The position numbers and the translations under genes are program-made. Positions 26,295 to 34,801 of a DNA stretch of 64,000 nucleotides are shown here, piece after piece; the first letter of the stretch is position 1; each line of letters begins with the position of its first letter. The notes under the pieces were generated by a model. The model had not been told where the DNA came from. It ran no database searches and worked only from the letters and a program-made list of their open reading frames with translations. This stretch comes from JAPYTY01 sp036338435 (GTDB lineage: Bacteria; Acidobacteriota; UBA6911; RPQK01; JADFOI01): assembly GCA_036338435.1 (NCBI GenBank), contig JAYZCG010000002.1:8622-72621 (forward strand). The letters are read 5' to 3'.

Positions 26295-27302
26295 CTACTC
26301 TTCTAGCTCCTCTTGGTCATCGCCTGCCAAGAGCGACAACTCAGAAGGCGCACCTAGGTTCTCATTTTTCTTGTACAACGAGTAAACAAAAAGCCCAGGA
26401 AACGCTGTCACACAATAAAGAAATAAGGTCATAAGAGAAAGCCCAACCGCCATCTCTACTGGAAATCCTATCCGGGAAAAAAGTAAATAGAATAAACTCT
26501 CCCGCAACCCGATGCCATTGATAGTTACAGGAACCATGATGCTCAAGTTTATAATGGGTACAAAGACCAGGAAAACTCCGAAGGGGGCCTCGATGTGTAG
26601 AGCGTGGGCAGCAACCCAGACGATGATCACTGCTAACAACTGAATTATTAATGAGACAACAAGCGTTTTCAGAATAGTTACTTTGTTGTGTCTAAGTCTG
26701 TTTAGACCCTGGTAAACGAGCTCCATCTTGTCCTCAATGTGCTGCAAATGTTTTCTACGCAGCAACAAACTTATTTTCTGATGTATCCAAGTATGGAATA
26801 GGATCACATTTCCTAACAGATATAGAGTAATGACAACCAAGAAAACGTAGATCAGTCTAACTCCCTCTACGCTTATGTCCTGAAAGATAGAAAAAAAAGT
26901 CCCAATGACTAACAAGGCACATAAGCCGGCACTTCTCTCCAAAACTGTGGTGGTCAATGTGGTTGACATTCCCCGATGCTCACGTTTGCCTAGGTAGTAA
27001 GCTCTAAAAAAATCTCCCCCAATACCTGAAGGTAAGAACAAATTAAAAAAATACCCAATTAAGTTAAGCTCGGTTAGTTTTAAAAATCTGGTATGAATAT
27101 TGAAATCTCTAAGAATTACCTGCCACCGAATGCTTGAGAATGCCAAGCTGACCACCTGGATAAGAACGCCCAGACAAATGAAAAATGGATCAGCCGACAA
27201 CAGGATGTTTGCCAGCACCCTAAGATCCATCTGGTAAATGAGAAAACCCAGTAGACCCACGGTAATGAGAACCTTTATAGTCACTCTTATCCAGTGAGAC
27301 AT
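26295..27302 (-). CDS. lysylphosphatidylglycerol synthase transmembrane/UPF0104 flippase-like protein
   Basis: About 335 residues from the ATG at 27302 (the frame extends eight codons to a TTG at 27326). It has eight or so hydrophobic helices, with SLAFSSIRWQVILRDFNIH, FFNLFLPSGIGGDFFRAYYL and the INGIGLRESLFYLLF segment near 268-282, all typical of the UPF0104/AglD/MprF-transmembrane family. Relatives move or modify lipids, or contribute to polysaccharide export. There is no aminoacyl-transfer domain, so it is not a complete MprF. It ends in an acidic tail (DDQEELEE). It is convergent with the YVTN gene and divergent from the NusG paralogue. Confidence 0.82.
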   Translation of the reverse strand: MSHWIRVTIKVLITVGLLGFLIYQMDLRVLANILLSADPFFICLGVLIQVVSLAFSSIRWQVILRDFNIHTRFLKLTELNLIGYFFNLFLPSGIGGDFFRAYYLGKREHRGMSTTLTTTVLERSAGLCALLVIGTFFSIFQDISVEGVRLIYVFLVVITLYLLGNVILFHTWIHQKISLLLRRKHLQHIEDKMELVYQGLNRLRHNKVTILKTLVVSLIIQLLAVIIVWVAAHALHIEAPFGVFLVFVPIINLSIMVPVTINGIGLRESLFYLLFSRIGFPVEMAVGLSLMTLFLYCVTAFPGLFVYSLYKKNENLGAPSELSLLAGDDQEELEE

Positions 27303-27328
27303 AGTTACAAAATCAAATTTTGACAAAA

Positions 27329-27357
27329 TTGCCTGAAAAGCGTCAACTCTTTATAAT
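27329..27357 (+). promoter_or_regulatory. candidate promoter of the NusG-paralogue gene
   Basis: TTGCCT (27329-27334), a 17-bp spacer, and consensus TATAAT (27352-27357). Transcription would begin around 27364, just before a six-codon ORF and about 45 bases ahead of the NusG-like start. Confidence 0.55.
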
Positions 27358-27365
27358 CCCACCGC

Positions 27366-27386
27366 ATGTTAGATAACTTATTTTAA
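27366..27386 (+). CDS. possible six-codon upstream ORF (leader)
   Basis: ATG TTA GAT AAC TTA TTT TAA encodes MLDNLF, starting eight bases after the TATAAT box and ending 23 bases before the NusG-like gene. It has no room for a Shine-Dalgarno, so it could only be translated as a leaderless or near-leaderless ORF. Chance occurrence is quite possible. Confidence 0.25.
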   Translation: MLDNLF

Positions 27387-27409
27387 CCATCGGTGTACAG
27401 TCTACCTCA

Positions 27410-27931
27410 ATGAACACTGAGCTCTTAAAATCAAATATTCAACCTCACTGGTATGCAATCGTCACCCGTTCACGACATGAAAAGGTTGTAGCAGAGCAAT
27501 TATGGCAAAAAGAAGTTGAATGTTTTCTTCCCCTGCAAGAAATCCTTTCCAAGTGGAAAGATCGCTACAAAAAAATCCAGCGGCCCCTGTTCCCAGGCTA
27601 TCTATTCGTACATGTTCTCATTGAGAAGCGTCGTCTTGACATTCTGAAAGTCCCATCAGTGGTTAGAATCGTTGAATTTGAGGGCCATGCTACTTCCATC
27701 CCTGAAACACAGGTAGAGGCAATAAAAAGGTTGATTTTCAGCACCTTACCTTATGATCCCTATCCCTATATCGAATCTGGAGACATAGTAGAAATTATTC
27801 GAGGGCCACTCCGAGGACTGCGGGGCACTCTACTTGAGAAAAAAGGCGTTCATCAATTCATCTTGTCCATCGACTTAATTCAACAGGCCGTCTCCTGCGA
27901 AATTGATGCCCACGATGTGGTCAAAATTTAA
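27410..27931 (+). CDS. specialised NusG paralogue (UpxY/RfaH/LoaP-like antiterminator)
   Basis: A 173-residue NusG-family protein: an N-terminal NGN domain (WYAIVTRSRHEKVVAEQL near 13-30, RPLFPGYLFVHV near 60-71) and a C-terminal KOW motif (GDIVEIIRGPLRGLRGTLLEKKG near 124-146). Housekeeping NusG is normally next to secE/rplK; this copy is not, and its ERxxG-type linker is short, pointing to the specialised group that antiterminates long polysaccharide or secondary-metabolite operons. Its target is not adjacent: downstream lies convergent guaB. Confidence 0.85.
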   Translation: MNTELLKSNIQPHWYAIVTRSRHEKVVAEQLWQKEVECFLPLQEILSKWKDRYKKIQRPLFPGYLFVHVLIEKRRLDILKVPSVVRIVEFEGHATSIPETQVEAIKRLIFSTLPYDPYPYIESGDIVEIIRGPLRGLRGTLLEKKGVHQFILSIDLIQQAVSCEIDAHDVVKI

Positions 27932-28076
27932 CAATTTCACATCATGGGTTAGTCAGAGCGCACATTCATGCAAACTCATTGCGCATGTATCACCGATTTA
28001 ATCTTAAGAAAGGGTTACGCATCCGGACTGCATTCGATGGCTCTGGACGCTCTGCTACACAATCAAAGACTAGTGT

Positions 28077-29537
28077 TTAATCACCAAGTCGATAATTAGG
28101 AGCCTCTTTGGTGACAATCACATCATGCACATGGGATTCACGCAAACCTAGATGGCTAACTCTCATTAGTTTGGCGTTGGTCTGTAGCTTCCGGATGTTT
28201 GCAACTCCACAATACCCCATTCCAGATCGCACACCTCCCATCAAAAAAGGAATTAACTCCTCCATACTGCCCTTGTAGGGAACCCGTCCCTCAATACCCT
28301 CAGGCACCATCTTCCGATCCCCATTTACGGTCTCCTGTCCGTAACGGTCCGCACTACCTTCTTCCATCGCTCCTAAAGAGCCCATACCACGATAGGTCTT
28401 ATAGCTACGATTCTGATAAAGAACTAACTCGCCCGGTGATTCGTCAGTACCAGCAAACATGTTCCCAACCATTACACAGTCAGCACCTGCTGCCAGCGCT
28501 TTAGTGATGTCTCCTGAAAACTTAATGCCACCATCTGCAATGACTGGGATCTTCATCTTATGAGCGACTTTAGCCACGTTCATGATGGCCGTGATTTGGG
28601 GAACTCCTACACCAGTGACAACACGAGTGGTACAGATGCTTCCCGGGCCCATTCCTACCTTGACACCGTCCACCCCCAGATCTCCTAATGCTCGAACGGC
28701 TTGGCCACTGGCAATATTGCCCACTACTAAATCAATATTACTTAGATTTTTTCTGAGTTCCTTCACCGCTTTCAGAACCCGTCCAGTATGGCCATGAGCA
28801 GTGTCCACAACGATGACATCAGCCCCCGAGTTTTCCAATTCCATTGCCCGCTCCAGAAAATCTCCCGTTACTCCTACGGCTGCTCCCACACGCAGGCGCC
28901 CATAGGAATCCTTGGCCGCATTAGGATAGGTAATCACCTTCATAATATCCTTGACAGTGATAAGTCCCTTCAACTTATCACTCCTATCGACCACTAGAAG
29001 TTTCTCGATGCGATTCTCGTGTAACTTCTTTTTAGCCTTCTCCATAGAAATGCCCACACGTACAGTCACAAGATTTTCCTTAGTCATAATCTTAGAGGCA
29101 GGAAGATCCAGGTTGGTCTCAAAGCGAAGATCACGATTAGTAAGAATACCCATGAGCTTCCCTTTGGTGTCGGTAATAGGCACACCAGAAATCTTGTGCT
29201 TACGCATTACATCCAGGACATCACGAATGCGATGATTTGGTCTCATGGTCACCGGATCCACAATCATCCCGGACTCGGAACGTTTCACCTTGTCCACTTC
29301 AGCCGCTTGGAGTTCACATGTAAGATTACGGTGGATAATCCCAATGCCTCCTTGCCGAGCCAGAGCAATAGCAACATTGGCTTCAGTTACCGTGTCCATA
29401 GCTGCAGAAGAAAGCGGAATATGGAGTTGAATATTACGTGAGAAAATGGTTCGAAGGTCCGCCTCTGCCGGCAAAACACTACTCTTGGCCGGCATTAGCA
29501 AAACATCATCAAAGGTCAGTGCTTCGGGTATCCCCAT
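28077..29537 (-). CDS. guaB: IMP dehydrogenase
   Basis: 486 residues from the ATG at 29537 (MGIPEALTFDDVLLMPA), the family start; the frame is open 32 codons further. It oxidises IMP to XMP with NAD, the committed step to GMP. A tandem CBS pair (roughly 85-205) is inserted in the TIM barrel; the catalytic loop GMGPGSICTTR carries the active-site cysteine near 304, with ADGGIKFSGD and the MGSLGAM flap further on. A full-consensus promoter ends six bases before this ATG, supporting the start choice and a leaderless message. It is divergent from secA. Confidence 0.95.
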   Translation of the reverse strand: MGIPEALTFDDVLLMPAKSSVLPAEADLRTIFSRNIQLHIPLSSAAMDTVTEANVAIALARQGGIGIIHRNLTCELQAAEVDKVKRSESGMIVDPVTMRPNHRIRDVLDVMRKHKISGVPITDTKGKLMGILTNRDLRFETNLDLPASKIMTKENLVTVRVGISMEKAKKKLHENRIEKLLVVDRSDKLKGLITVKDIMKVITYPNAAKDSYGRLRVGAAVGVTGDFLERAMELENSGADVIVVDTAHGHTGRVLKAVKELRKNLSNIDLVVGNIASGQAVRALGDLGVDGVKVGMGPGSICTTRVVTGVGVPQITAIMNVAKVAHKMKIPVIADGGIKFSGDITKALAAGADCVMVGNMFAGTDESPGELVLYQNRSYKTYRGMGSLGAMEEGSADRYGQETVNGDRKMVPEGIEGRVPYKGSMEELIPFLMGGVRSGMGYCGVANIRKLQTNAKLMRVSHLGLRESHVHDVIVTKEAPNYRLGD

Positions 29538-29543
29538 GGGCGG

Positions 29544-29572
29544 ATTATAGGGATCGATCTTGGATGTGTCAA
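29544..29572 (-). promoter_or_regulatory. full-consensus sigma-70 promoter of guaB
   Basis: Minus strand TTGACA (29567-29572), a 17-bp spacer, and TATAAT (29544-29549). Both hexamers are perfect and the spacing is optimal. Only six bases separate the -10 from the guaB ATG, so +1 should be the A of ATG. Confidence 0.85.
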
Positions 29573-29606
29573 TTATATGACACAGTTTCCGATTTAGTTC
29601 CCATGG

Positions 29607-29612
29607 TACAAT
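29607..29612 (+). promoter_or_regulatory. -10 box seven bases before the secA ATG
   Basis: TACAAT at 29607-29612 is followed by CCTCGAC and then ATG at 29620. No Shine-Dalgarno is visible between them and no clear -35 was found at 16-18 bp. It is compatible with a leaderless secA transcript divergent from guaB. Confidence 0.45.
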
Positions 29613-29619
29613 CCTCGAC

Positions 29620-32307
29620 ATGTTTAATGCCATTTTGGCGAAATTTATAGGTAGTCACAACGAGCGTGAACTCAAGAATGTTCACCCCGTGGTGGAGTCC
29701 GTGAACGAATTGGAAAAAAGCATTTCTAGGCTGTCCGACACTGATCTCAAATGTAAGACCTCTGAGTTCAAGAAACGTCTTAAGGCGGGAGAATCTTTAG
29801 ATGATCTTCTTCCCGAAGCCTTTGCAGTTGTCCGTGAAGCAAGTAAACGAATCGTTAATATGCGTCATTTTGACGTTCAGCTGATCGGGGGGATTGTCCT
29901 GCACAAAGGTAAAATAGCGGAAATGAAAACAGGTGAAGGCAAAACCCTAGTAGCCACATTGCCTGTTTACCTCAATGCTCTGGATGGTAACGGTGTTCAC
30001 GTTGTCACTGTTAATGACTACCTCGCACGACGCGATGCAGAATGGATGAGCCCCATCTACAAGTTTCTGGAACTAGATGTAGGAGTTGTTCAACACGACA
30101 TGTCAGAAGAGGAACGCAAGGCTGCCTACTGCTGTGATGTCACTTATGGGACCAATAACGAATTTGGCTTTGATTACCTGCGTGACAACATGAAATATAC
30201 GGCATCAGACTGCGTTCAGCGGACCCACACTTTCGCCATTGTAGATGAAGTAGATTCCATTCTCGTTGATGAAGCTCGCACTCCTCTGATTATCAGTGGT
30301 CCTTCCGAAGAATCCACCGACAAGTACTACAAAATAGATAAATTGATTCCACGTCTTGTTCAAGAACAAGACTACAAGATCGATGAGAAAGCTCGCACGG
30401 TTGTCCTGCAGGAAACAGGTATTGAAAAAGGAGAGAGTTTTCTCGACATTGAAAACCTCTACGATCCTCGCCACATGGATATGGTTCACCATATCCAACA
30501 GGCTCTAAAAGCCCATGCACTGTTCAAAAGAGATGCTGACTACGTGGTAAAGGAAGGGCAAGTAATTATAGTTGATGAGTTCACGGGACGTTTAATGCCA
30601 GGACGACGCTACTCTGACGGGCTTCACCAGGCTCTGGAGGCAAAAGAGGGAGTCCGCATTGAGCGAGAAAACCAAACTCTTGCCACCGTTACATTTCAAA
30701 ACTACTTCCGAATGTACGACAAACTGGCCGGAATGACAGGAACAGCTGAAACTGAAGCCGATGAGTTTGAAAAGATTTATAAGTTAGATGTTATCGTCAT
30801 CCCCACCAATAAAAATCTTATTCGTCAGGAACATCCAGATATGGTCTACCGGACGGAACGTGAGAAATTTAATGCCGTGGCCGATGAGATTAAAGAACTC
30901 CACCAAAAGGGACAGCCGGTCTTGGTAGGAACGACTTCGATAGAAAAGTCGGAAAGACTCTCAGTCTTACTAAAACGACGAGGCACCAAACATGTTGTCC
31001 TCAACGCAAAATATCACGAAAAAGAAGCAGAAATTGTTTTCCAAGCCGGCAAGAAAGGTTCTGTGACGATTGCCACCAATATGGCCGGTCGTGGCACTGA
31101 TATTGTTCTAGGAGGGAATCCTGAGTTCCAGGCCAAGTTAATTTTGAGAAATCGCAAAATTAATCCAGAAGAGCATGTGGATAAATATCAAGTAGAACTC
31201 GACAAACTACTGCCAGACTGGAAAAAAGAGCACGACGAGGTCATCAATTTGGGGGGAATCCATATCATAGGAACAGAACGCCACGAAGCTCGACGCATTG
31301 ATAATCAGCTTCGCGGCCGATCTGGCCGACAGGGTGATCCAGGATCTAGTCGTTTTTATCTTTCCCTCGAAGACGATTTAATGCGGATTTTTGGATCGGA
31401 CAATCTTTCTGGTCTTATGCACAAATTGGGTATGGAAGAAGGTGTTCCCGTAGAATCTAAGCTGATTACAAAACAAATCGAACGAGCTCAAAAACAGGTG
31501 GAAGCAAGAAATTTTGAGATCAGAAAACATCTGCTCGAATATGACGACGTAATGAACAAGCAACGTGAGGAGATCTATCGGTTTCGCCACGACCTACTAG
31601 ACAAACAAGATCAAAAAGAATATATCCTGGGACTTGCGAGAGAAATTCTCATTGAATTTTTAGATACCTATGCCCATCTCGATATCAATCCAGAAGACTG
31701 GGATCTGGAAAACCTCAAGGTAAACTTAAGACGTGTTTTTGCGCTGGATCTACCAGACAATATAGATGAGATATCCCGACCTGAGTTGGAAGAACAGTTG
31801 CTCAATCAAATAAAATCAAAATACACCAACAAAGAAGATGACATTGGCACTGACATGATGCGCTGGTATGAACAAATGGTCATGTTACAGATTATGGATC
31901 AGCAATGGAAAGATCATCTCCTTGCGCTGGACCATCTTAAAGAGGGTATTGGGCTCAGAGGCTATGGACAAAGGGATCCGTTGGTAGAATATAAGCGGGA
32001 ATCCTTCAGTTTATTTGAAGAGCTATGGAATCGGGCTACCGAAGAGATGGTCAAGATGCTCTTTCTACTGCGGCCAATTACCGAAGAAGGCAAACGCGAA
32101 CTTTTGACGACCCAACAAAAAAGTCAGAACATTCGTTATTCTGGATCTGAGGGAAATTCTCCCGTAGCCTTACGACCCAACCAACCAGCAGAAAGCCGAA
32201 CACCCACAGCTGTGACACCTATAGTTCACTCTACTCCCAAGGTGGGACGCAACGCCCCATGTCCTTGTGGTTCCGGCAAAAAATACAAAAAATGCTGTAG
32301 CCGATAG
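29620..32307 (+). CDS. secA: preprotein translocase ATPase SecA
   Basis: An 895-residue SecA that drives export through SecYEG. NBD1 has the Walker A region MKTGEGKTL (residues 102-110) and the DEVDSILVDEARTPLIISG Walker B region near 210-228. The preprotein-crosslinking domain, NBD2 (TIATNMAGRGTDIVLGGNP near 484-502) and helical wing/scaffold domains follow. The C-terminus carries a proline/threonine-rich linker and a CPCGSGKKYKKCC SEC-C zinc-binding tail that contacts SecB or ribosomes in homologues. It is complete and of normal length, divergent from guaB with only 82 bp between the start codons. Confidence 0.97.
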   Translation: MFNAILAKFIGSHNERELKNVHPVVESVNELEKSISRLSDTDLKCKTSEFKKRLKAGESLDDLLPEAFAVVREASKRIVNMRHFDVQLIGGIVLHKGKIAEMKTGEGKTLVATLPVYLNALDGNGVHVVTVNDYLARRDAEWMSPIYKFLELDVGVVQHDMSEEERKAAYCCDVTYGTNNEFGFDYLRDNMKYTASDCVQRTHTFAIVDEVDSILVDEARTPLIISGPSEESTDKYYKIDKLIPRLVQEQDYKIDEKARTVVLQETGIEKGESFLDIENLYDPRHMDMVHHIQQALKAHALFKRDADYVVKEGQVIIVDEFTGRLMPGRRYSDGLHQALEAKEGVRIERENQTLATVTFQNYFRMYDKLAGMTGTAETEADEFEKIYKLDVIVIPTNKNLIRQEHPDMVYRTEREKFNAVADEIKELHQKGQPVLVGTTSIEKSERLSVLLKRRGTKHVVLNAKYHEKEAEIVFQAGKKGSVTIATNMAGRGTDIVLGGNPEFQAKLILRNRKINPEEHVDKYQVELDKLLPDWKKEHDEVINLGGIHIIGTERHEARRIDNQLRGRSGRQGDPGSSRFYLSLEDDLMRIFGSDNLSGLMHKLGMEEGVPVESKLITKQIERAQKQVEARNFEIRKHLLEYDDVMNKQREEIYRFRHDLLDKQDQKEYILGLAREILIEFLDTYAHLDINPEDWDLENLKVNLRRVFALDLPDNIDEISRPELEEQLLNQIKSKYTNKEDDIGTDMMRWYEQMVMLQIMDQQWKDHLLALDHLKEGIGLRGYGQRDPLVEYKRESFSLFEELWNRATEEMVKMLFLLRPITEEGKRELLTTQQKSQNIRYSGSEGNSPVALRPNQPAESRTPTAVTPIVHSTPKVGRNAPCPCGSGKKYKKCCSR

Positions 32308-32475
32308 GTCGGGAGTCAAAGAAAAAATGATCTATTGCCTCACCAGCACTTGCAAAGCAGCACTCCACTTAAGGAGTACATATTAACGGGAAGTCTTGAG
32401 TCTGAAATCGTATCCGAACTGACTTAACAATGAGCAATCAACCCAGCCATCCGGACTGTTTCACTTTAGTTGGTT

Positions 32476-33510
32476 CTAAACCTGCACTTTTTCCTGACCA
32501 GCAACTGAACGGTTCACGGCTCCGGCAATCATTTGCAATTCTCGCATAAGTGACTCAAACTGCTCCAATTCCATCGATTGGGCCCCATCGCAAATCGCAT
32601 TGTCTGGATCATGGTGCACTTCAACTAACAACCCATCAGCACCGGCAGCCACTACAGCTCGTGCGAGTGGGGCAACCTTGTCTCGAACACCCATCGCATG
32701 ACTCGGATCAACAATAACAGGCAAGTGGCTCAAATTGTGGAGCACGGGAATAGCTGCAACATCTAATGTATTTCTAGTTTGTGTTTCAAAGGTCCGAATC
32801 CCTCGTTCACAAAGAAGGACCCGATGATTCCCCTCCGCCATTATGTACTCAGCAGCCAATAGCAAATCAGAAATTGTAGCACTCATTCCGCGCTTGAGAA
32901 GTGCTGGAATATTAACTCTTCCGATATCCCGCAACAGGCCGTAGTTCTGCATATTACGAGCCCCAATCTGGATAATGTCAATATAGTCTTCAGCCAGCGG
33001 GAGTTGGCTGGATTCCATCACTTCAGAGATGACAAGCAACCCATGTTTGTCAGCTGCTCGGCGAATAGCCTTCAGCCCTTCCTCACCATGTCCTTGGAAG
33101 GAATACGGAGAAGTGCGAGGTTTGAATGCCCCACCGCGGATGATCTTAGCACCTGCGGCCTTTACCCTCTCGGCGACGATGTCACAGTTTTCAAAGTTCT
33201 CAATCGTACATGGCCCGGCCATTACGATCACCTCATCACCACCAATTCTCACATCACCGATTTCAACTATGGTTCCCTCTGGACGAAAGGCACGGGAAGC
33301 TAGCTTGTATGGAGCGCTTATCCTATGCACCTCCTTCACCCCATTCAAAATCTCGTAATCACGCGTGTCTACAACTTTGGCGCCAACAGCTCCCAAGATG
33401 GTACGCTCTACACCGGTGGACGGATGGACATCAAAGCCCTGAGATTTGAGTTTGTCGACCACACCTTCAATCTGTTTCTCCGTGGCATCTCGCTGCATGA
33501 CGATAACCAT
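32476..33510 (-). CDS. aroF: 3-deoxy-7-phosphoheptulonate (DAHP) synthase, type I-beta
   Basis: A 344-residue enzyme condensing PEP and erythrose-4-phosphate, first step of the shikimate pathway. An N-terminal ferredoxin-like domain (about 1-70, MVIVMQRDATEKQIEGVVDKL) resembles the regulatory domain of Thermotoga-type enzymes, and the barrel follows with MAGPCTIEN near 96-104, GGAFKPRTSPYSFQG near 126-140, QIGARNMQNYGLL near 181-193 and DPSHAMGVR near 267-275. It is the last gene of the trp run, 25 bp after aroQ. Feedback control via the N-terminal domain is expected from the family and not proven here. Confidence 0.93.
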   Translation of the reverse strand: MVIVMQRDATEKQIEGVVDKLKSQGFDVHPSTGVERTILGAVGAKVVDTRDYEILNGVKEVHRISAPYKLASRAFRPEGTIVEIGDVRIGGDEVIVMAGPCTIENFENCDIVAERVKAAGAKIIRGGAFKPRTSPYSFQGHGEEGLKAIRRAADKHGLLVISEVMESSQLPLAEDYIDIIQIGARNMQNYGLLRDIGRVNIPALLKRGMSATISDLLLAAEYIMAEGNHRVLLCERGIRTFETQTRNTLDVAAIPVLHNLSHLPVIVDPSHAMGVRDKVAPLARAVVAAGADGLLVEVHHDPDNAICDGAQSMELEQFESLMRELQMIAGAVNRSVAGQEKVQV

Positions 33511-33535
33511 GGTTCATAACTCCTTCACTGATTGG

Positions 33536-33823
33536 TTAGTTATTTTGCTTTTTCCGATCTTGAGACTGCTCTTGAGTACGTCTTGACTCATCAACAATTC
33601 GCTCAAAAAGTCTCCTCACTGCCTCTTTGGTAAGAGGACCCGTGGAAGCTTTTTGAACATTATCGATCACGATTTTTTCTCTTCTAGGATCATAAACTTC
33701 AATATTCAGCTTCTTTTTGATCTTCCCGATCTCAACGGCACACTGACTTCTGCTGTTGAGAAGTTCCACTAACTTAAGATCAATTTTATCAATTCTCTCC
33801 CGCCAAACCTCAATCTCATCCAT
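33536..33823 (-). CDS. aroQ: chorismate mutase (AroQ class)
   Basis: A 95-residue all-helical chorismate mutase, the usual length for a monofunctional AroQ subunit. The N-terminal helix EVWRERIDKIDLKLVELLNSRSQCAVEIGKIKK holds the conserved arginines and lysine of the active site; the central VYDPRREKIVIDNVQ and C-terminal RLFERIVDESRRTQEQ segments complete the dimer. It makes prephenate for Phe/Tyr. Together with the following DAHP synthase it may form the CM-DAHPS complex known in some bacteria. It is separated from trpA by 180 bp without a gene. Confidence 0.88.
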   Translation of the reverse strand: MDEIEVWRERIDKIDLKLVELLNSRSQCAVEIGKIKKKLNIEVYDPRREKIVIDNVQKASTGPLTKEAVRRLFERIVDESRRTQEQSQDRKKQNN

Positions 33824-34003
33824 TTAAACTATCCATTATGTCTACATGCCCTATTAGAAAGTGATAGACCGTATGTCCTGCCATTTCCCCTTCGATTTCT
33901 CCTCTGACTATTGCACAATGGGTAGAGCAGAGTCCACTTCTGTAGCGATGATAAAATAAACACAAGGTGCGTGCAAAACCTACAGGCCCATAACGCTAGC
34001 GGA

Positions 34004-34783
34004 TCAGATATTTGAAATCAAGCTATTTTTCACATACTTACCAACTTTTGCCGCCAAATTTCGATCCAACCTATGCTCCTCGATAAAATCTACAATAGCT
34101 GAACCGACCACGGCACCTTCAGCATACTCCCATACTCGATGAACATCTTGAGCCGTGGCAATGCCGAATCCCACCGCAATAGGTAGTTGCGTTACTCTCC
34201 TCACCCGTGTAACAGTTTCAGGCACTGACTGAGTAACATCAGACTGTTTTCCTGTCACGCCTGTGCGAGCAACCACGTAGACAAATCCTTTACTTACTTC
34301 CTGTATCCTGTTGAGTCTTTCATCCGAAGAAGTAGGAGCAGCTAAAAATACTGTATCCAATCCCACGAACGGCTTCATACGCACATACTCCTCTGGTATA
34401 AGGTCCGAGATGAGAATGCCGTCTAAACCCACCTCGGTGGCCTGGGAATCTAGTTTTTCCTTGCCATACTTCAATACCGGATTGAGATATGTCATGAAAA
34501 TGAGTCCAACATCCGTTTTCTGTCTAAGCTCACGCACTAGACCCAGATAATCTGAGAAAGAATACCCGTGCTTTAAAGCTCCAAAAGAAGATTTCTGGAT
34601 AATTGGACCATCGGCGATCGGATCAGAAAAAGGAATTCCAATCTCCACAATGTGCGACCCAGCCTCTGCCAAACTAATTATTATATCCCGGGTTGTCTCC
34701 AGATCGGGGTGGCCAGCTGTAACAAAGGGAATAAAACATTGTTTGTTTACAGTAAAGATATCTTCTAGCCTGGACATACTCAC
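34004..34783 (-). CDS. trpA: tryptophan synthase alpha chain
   Basis: A 259-residue TIM-barrel subunit that cleaves indole-3-glycerol phosphate to indole. FIPFVTAGHPDLETT near 17-31, the catalytic glutamate in HIVEIGIPFSDPIADGP near 44-60, the catalytic aspartate region in ISDLIPEEY, and YVVARTGVTG near 169-178 are visible. It lies 18 bp after trpB, as expected for coupled expression of the alpha2beta2 complex. Confidence 0.95.
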   Translation of the reverse strand: MSMSRLEDIFTVNKQCFIPFVTAGHPDLETTRDIIISLAEAGSHIVEIGIPFSDPIADGPIIQKSSFGALKHGYSFSDYLGLVRELRQKTDVGLIFMTYLNPVLKYGKEKLDSQATEVGLDGILISDLIPEEYVRMKPFVGLDTVFLAAPTSSDERLNRIQEVSKGFVYVVARTGVTGKQSDVTQSVPETVTRVRRVTQLPIAVGFGIATAQDVHRVWEYAEGAVVGSAIVDFIEEHRLDRNLAAKVGKYVKNSLISNI

Positions 34784-34801
34784 CCCTCAAACGATCTTCG
34801 T

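Noticed and set aside
27410..27931. Reading the NusG-like gene as housekeeping nusG
   Set aside because: No secE/rplK/rplA neighbours, and the sequence resembles the specialised UpxY/RfaH group.
29538..29633. N-terminal extension of guaB overlapping secA
   Set aside because: The consensus promoter lies inside the extension, so it would not be transcribed from that promoter.
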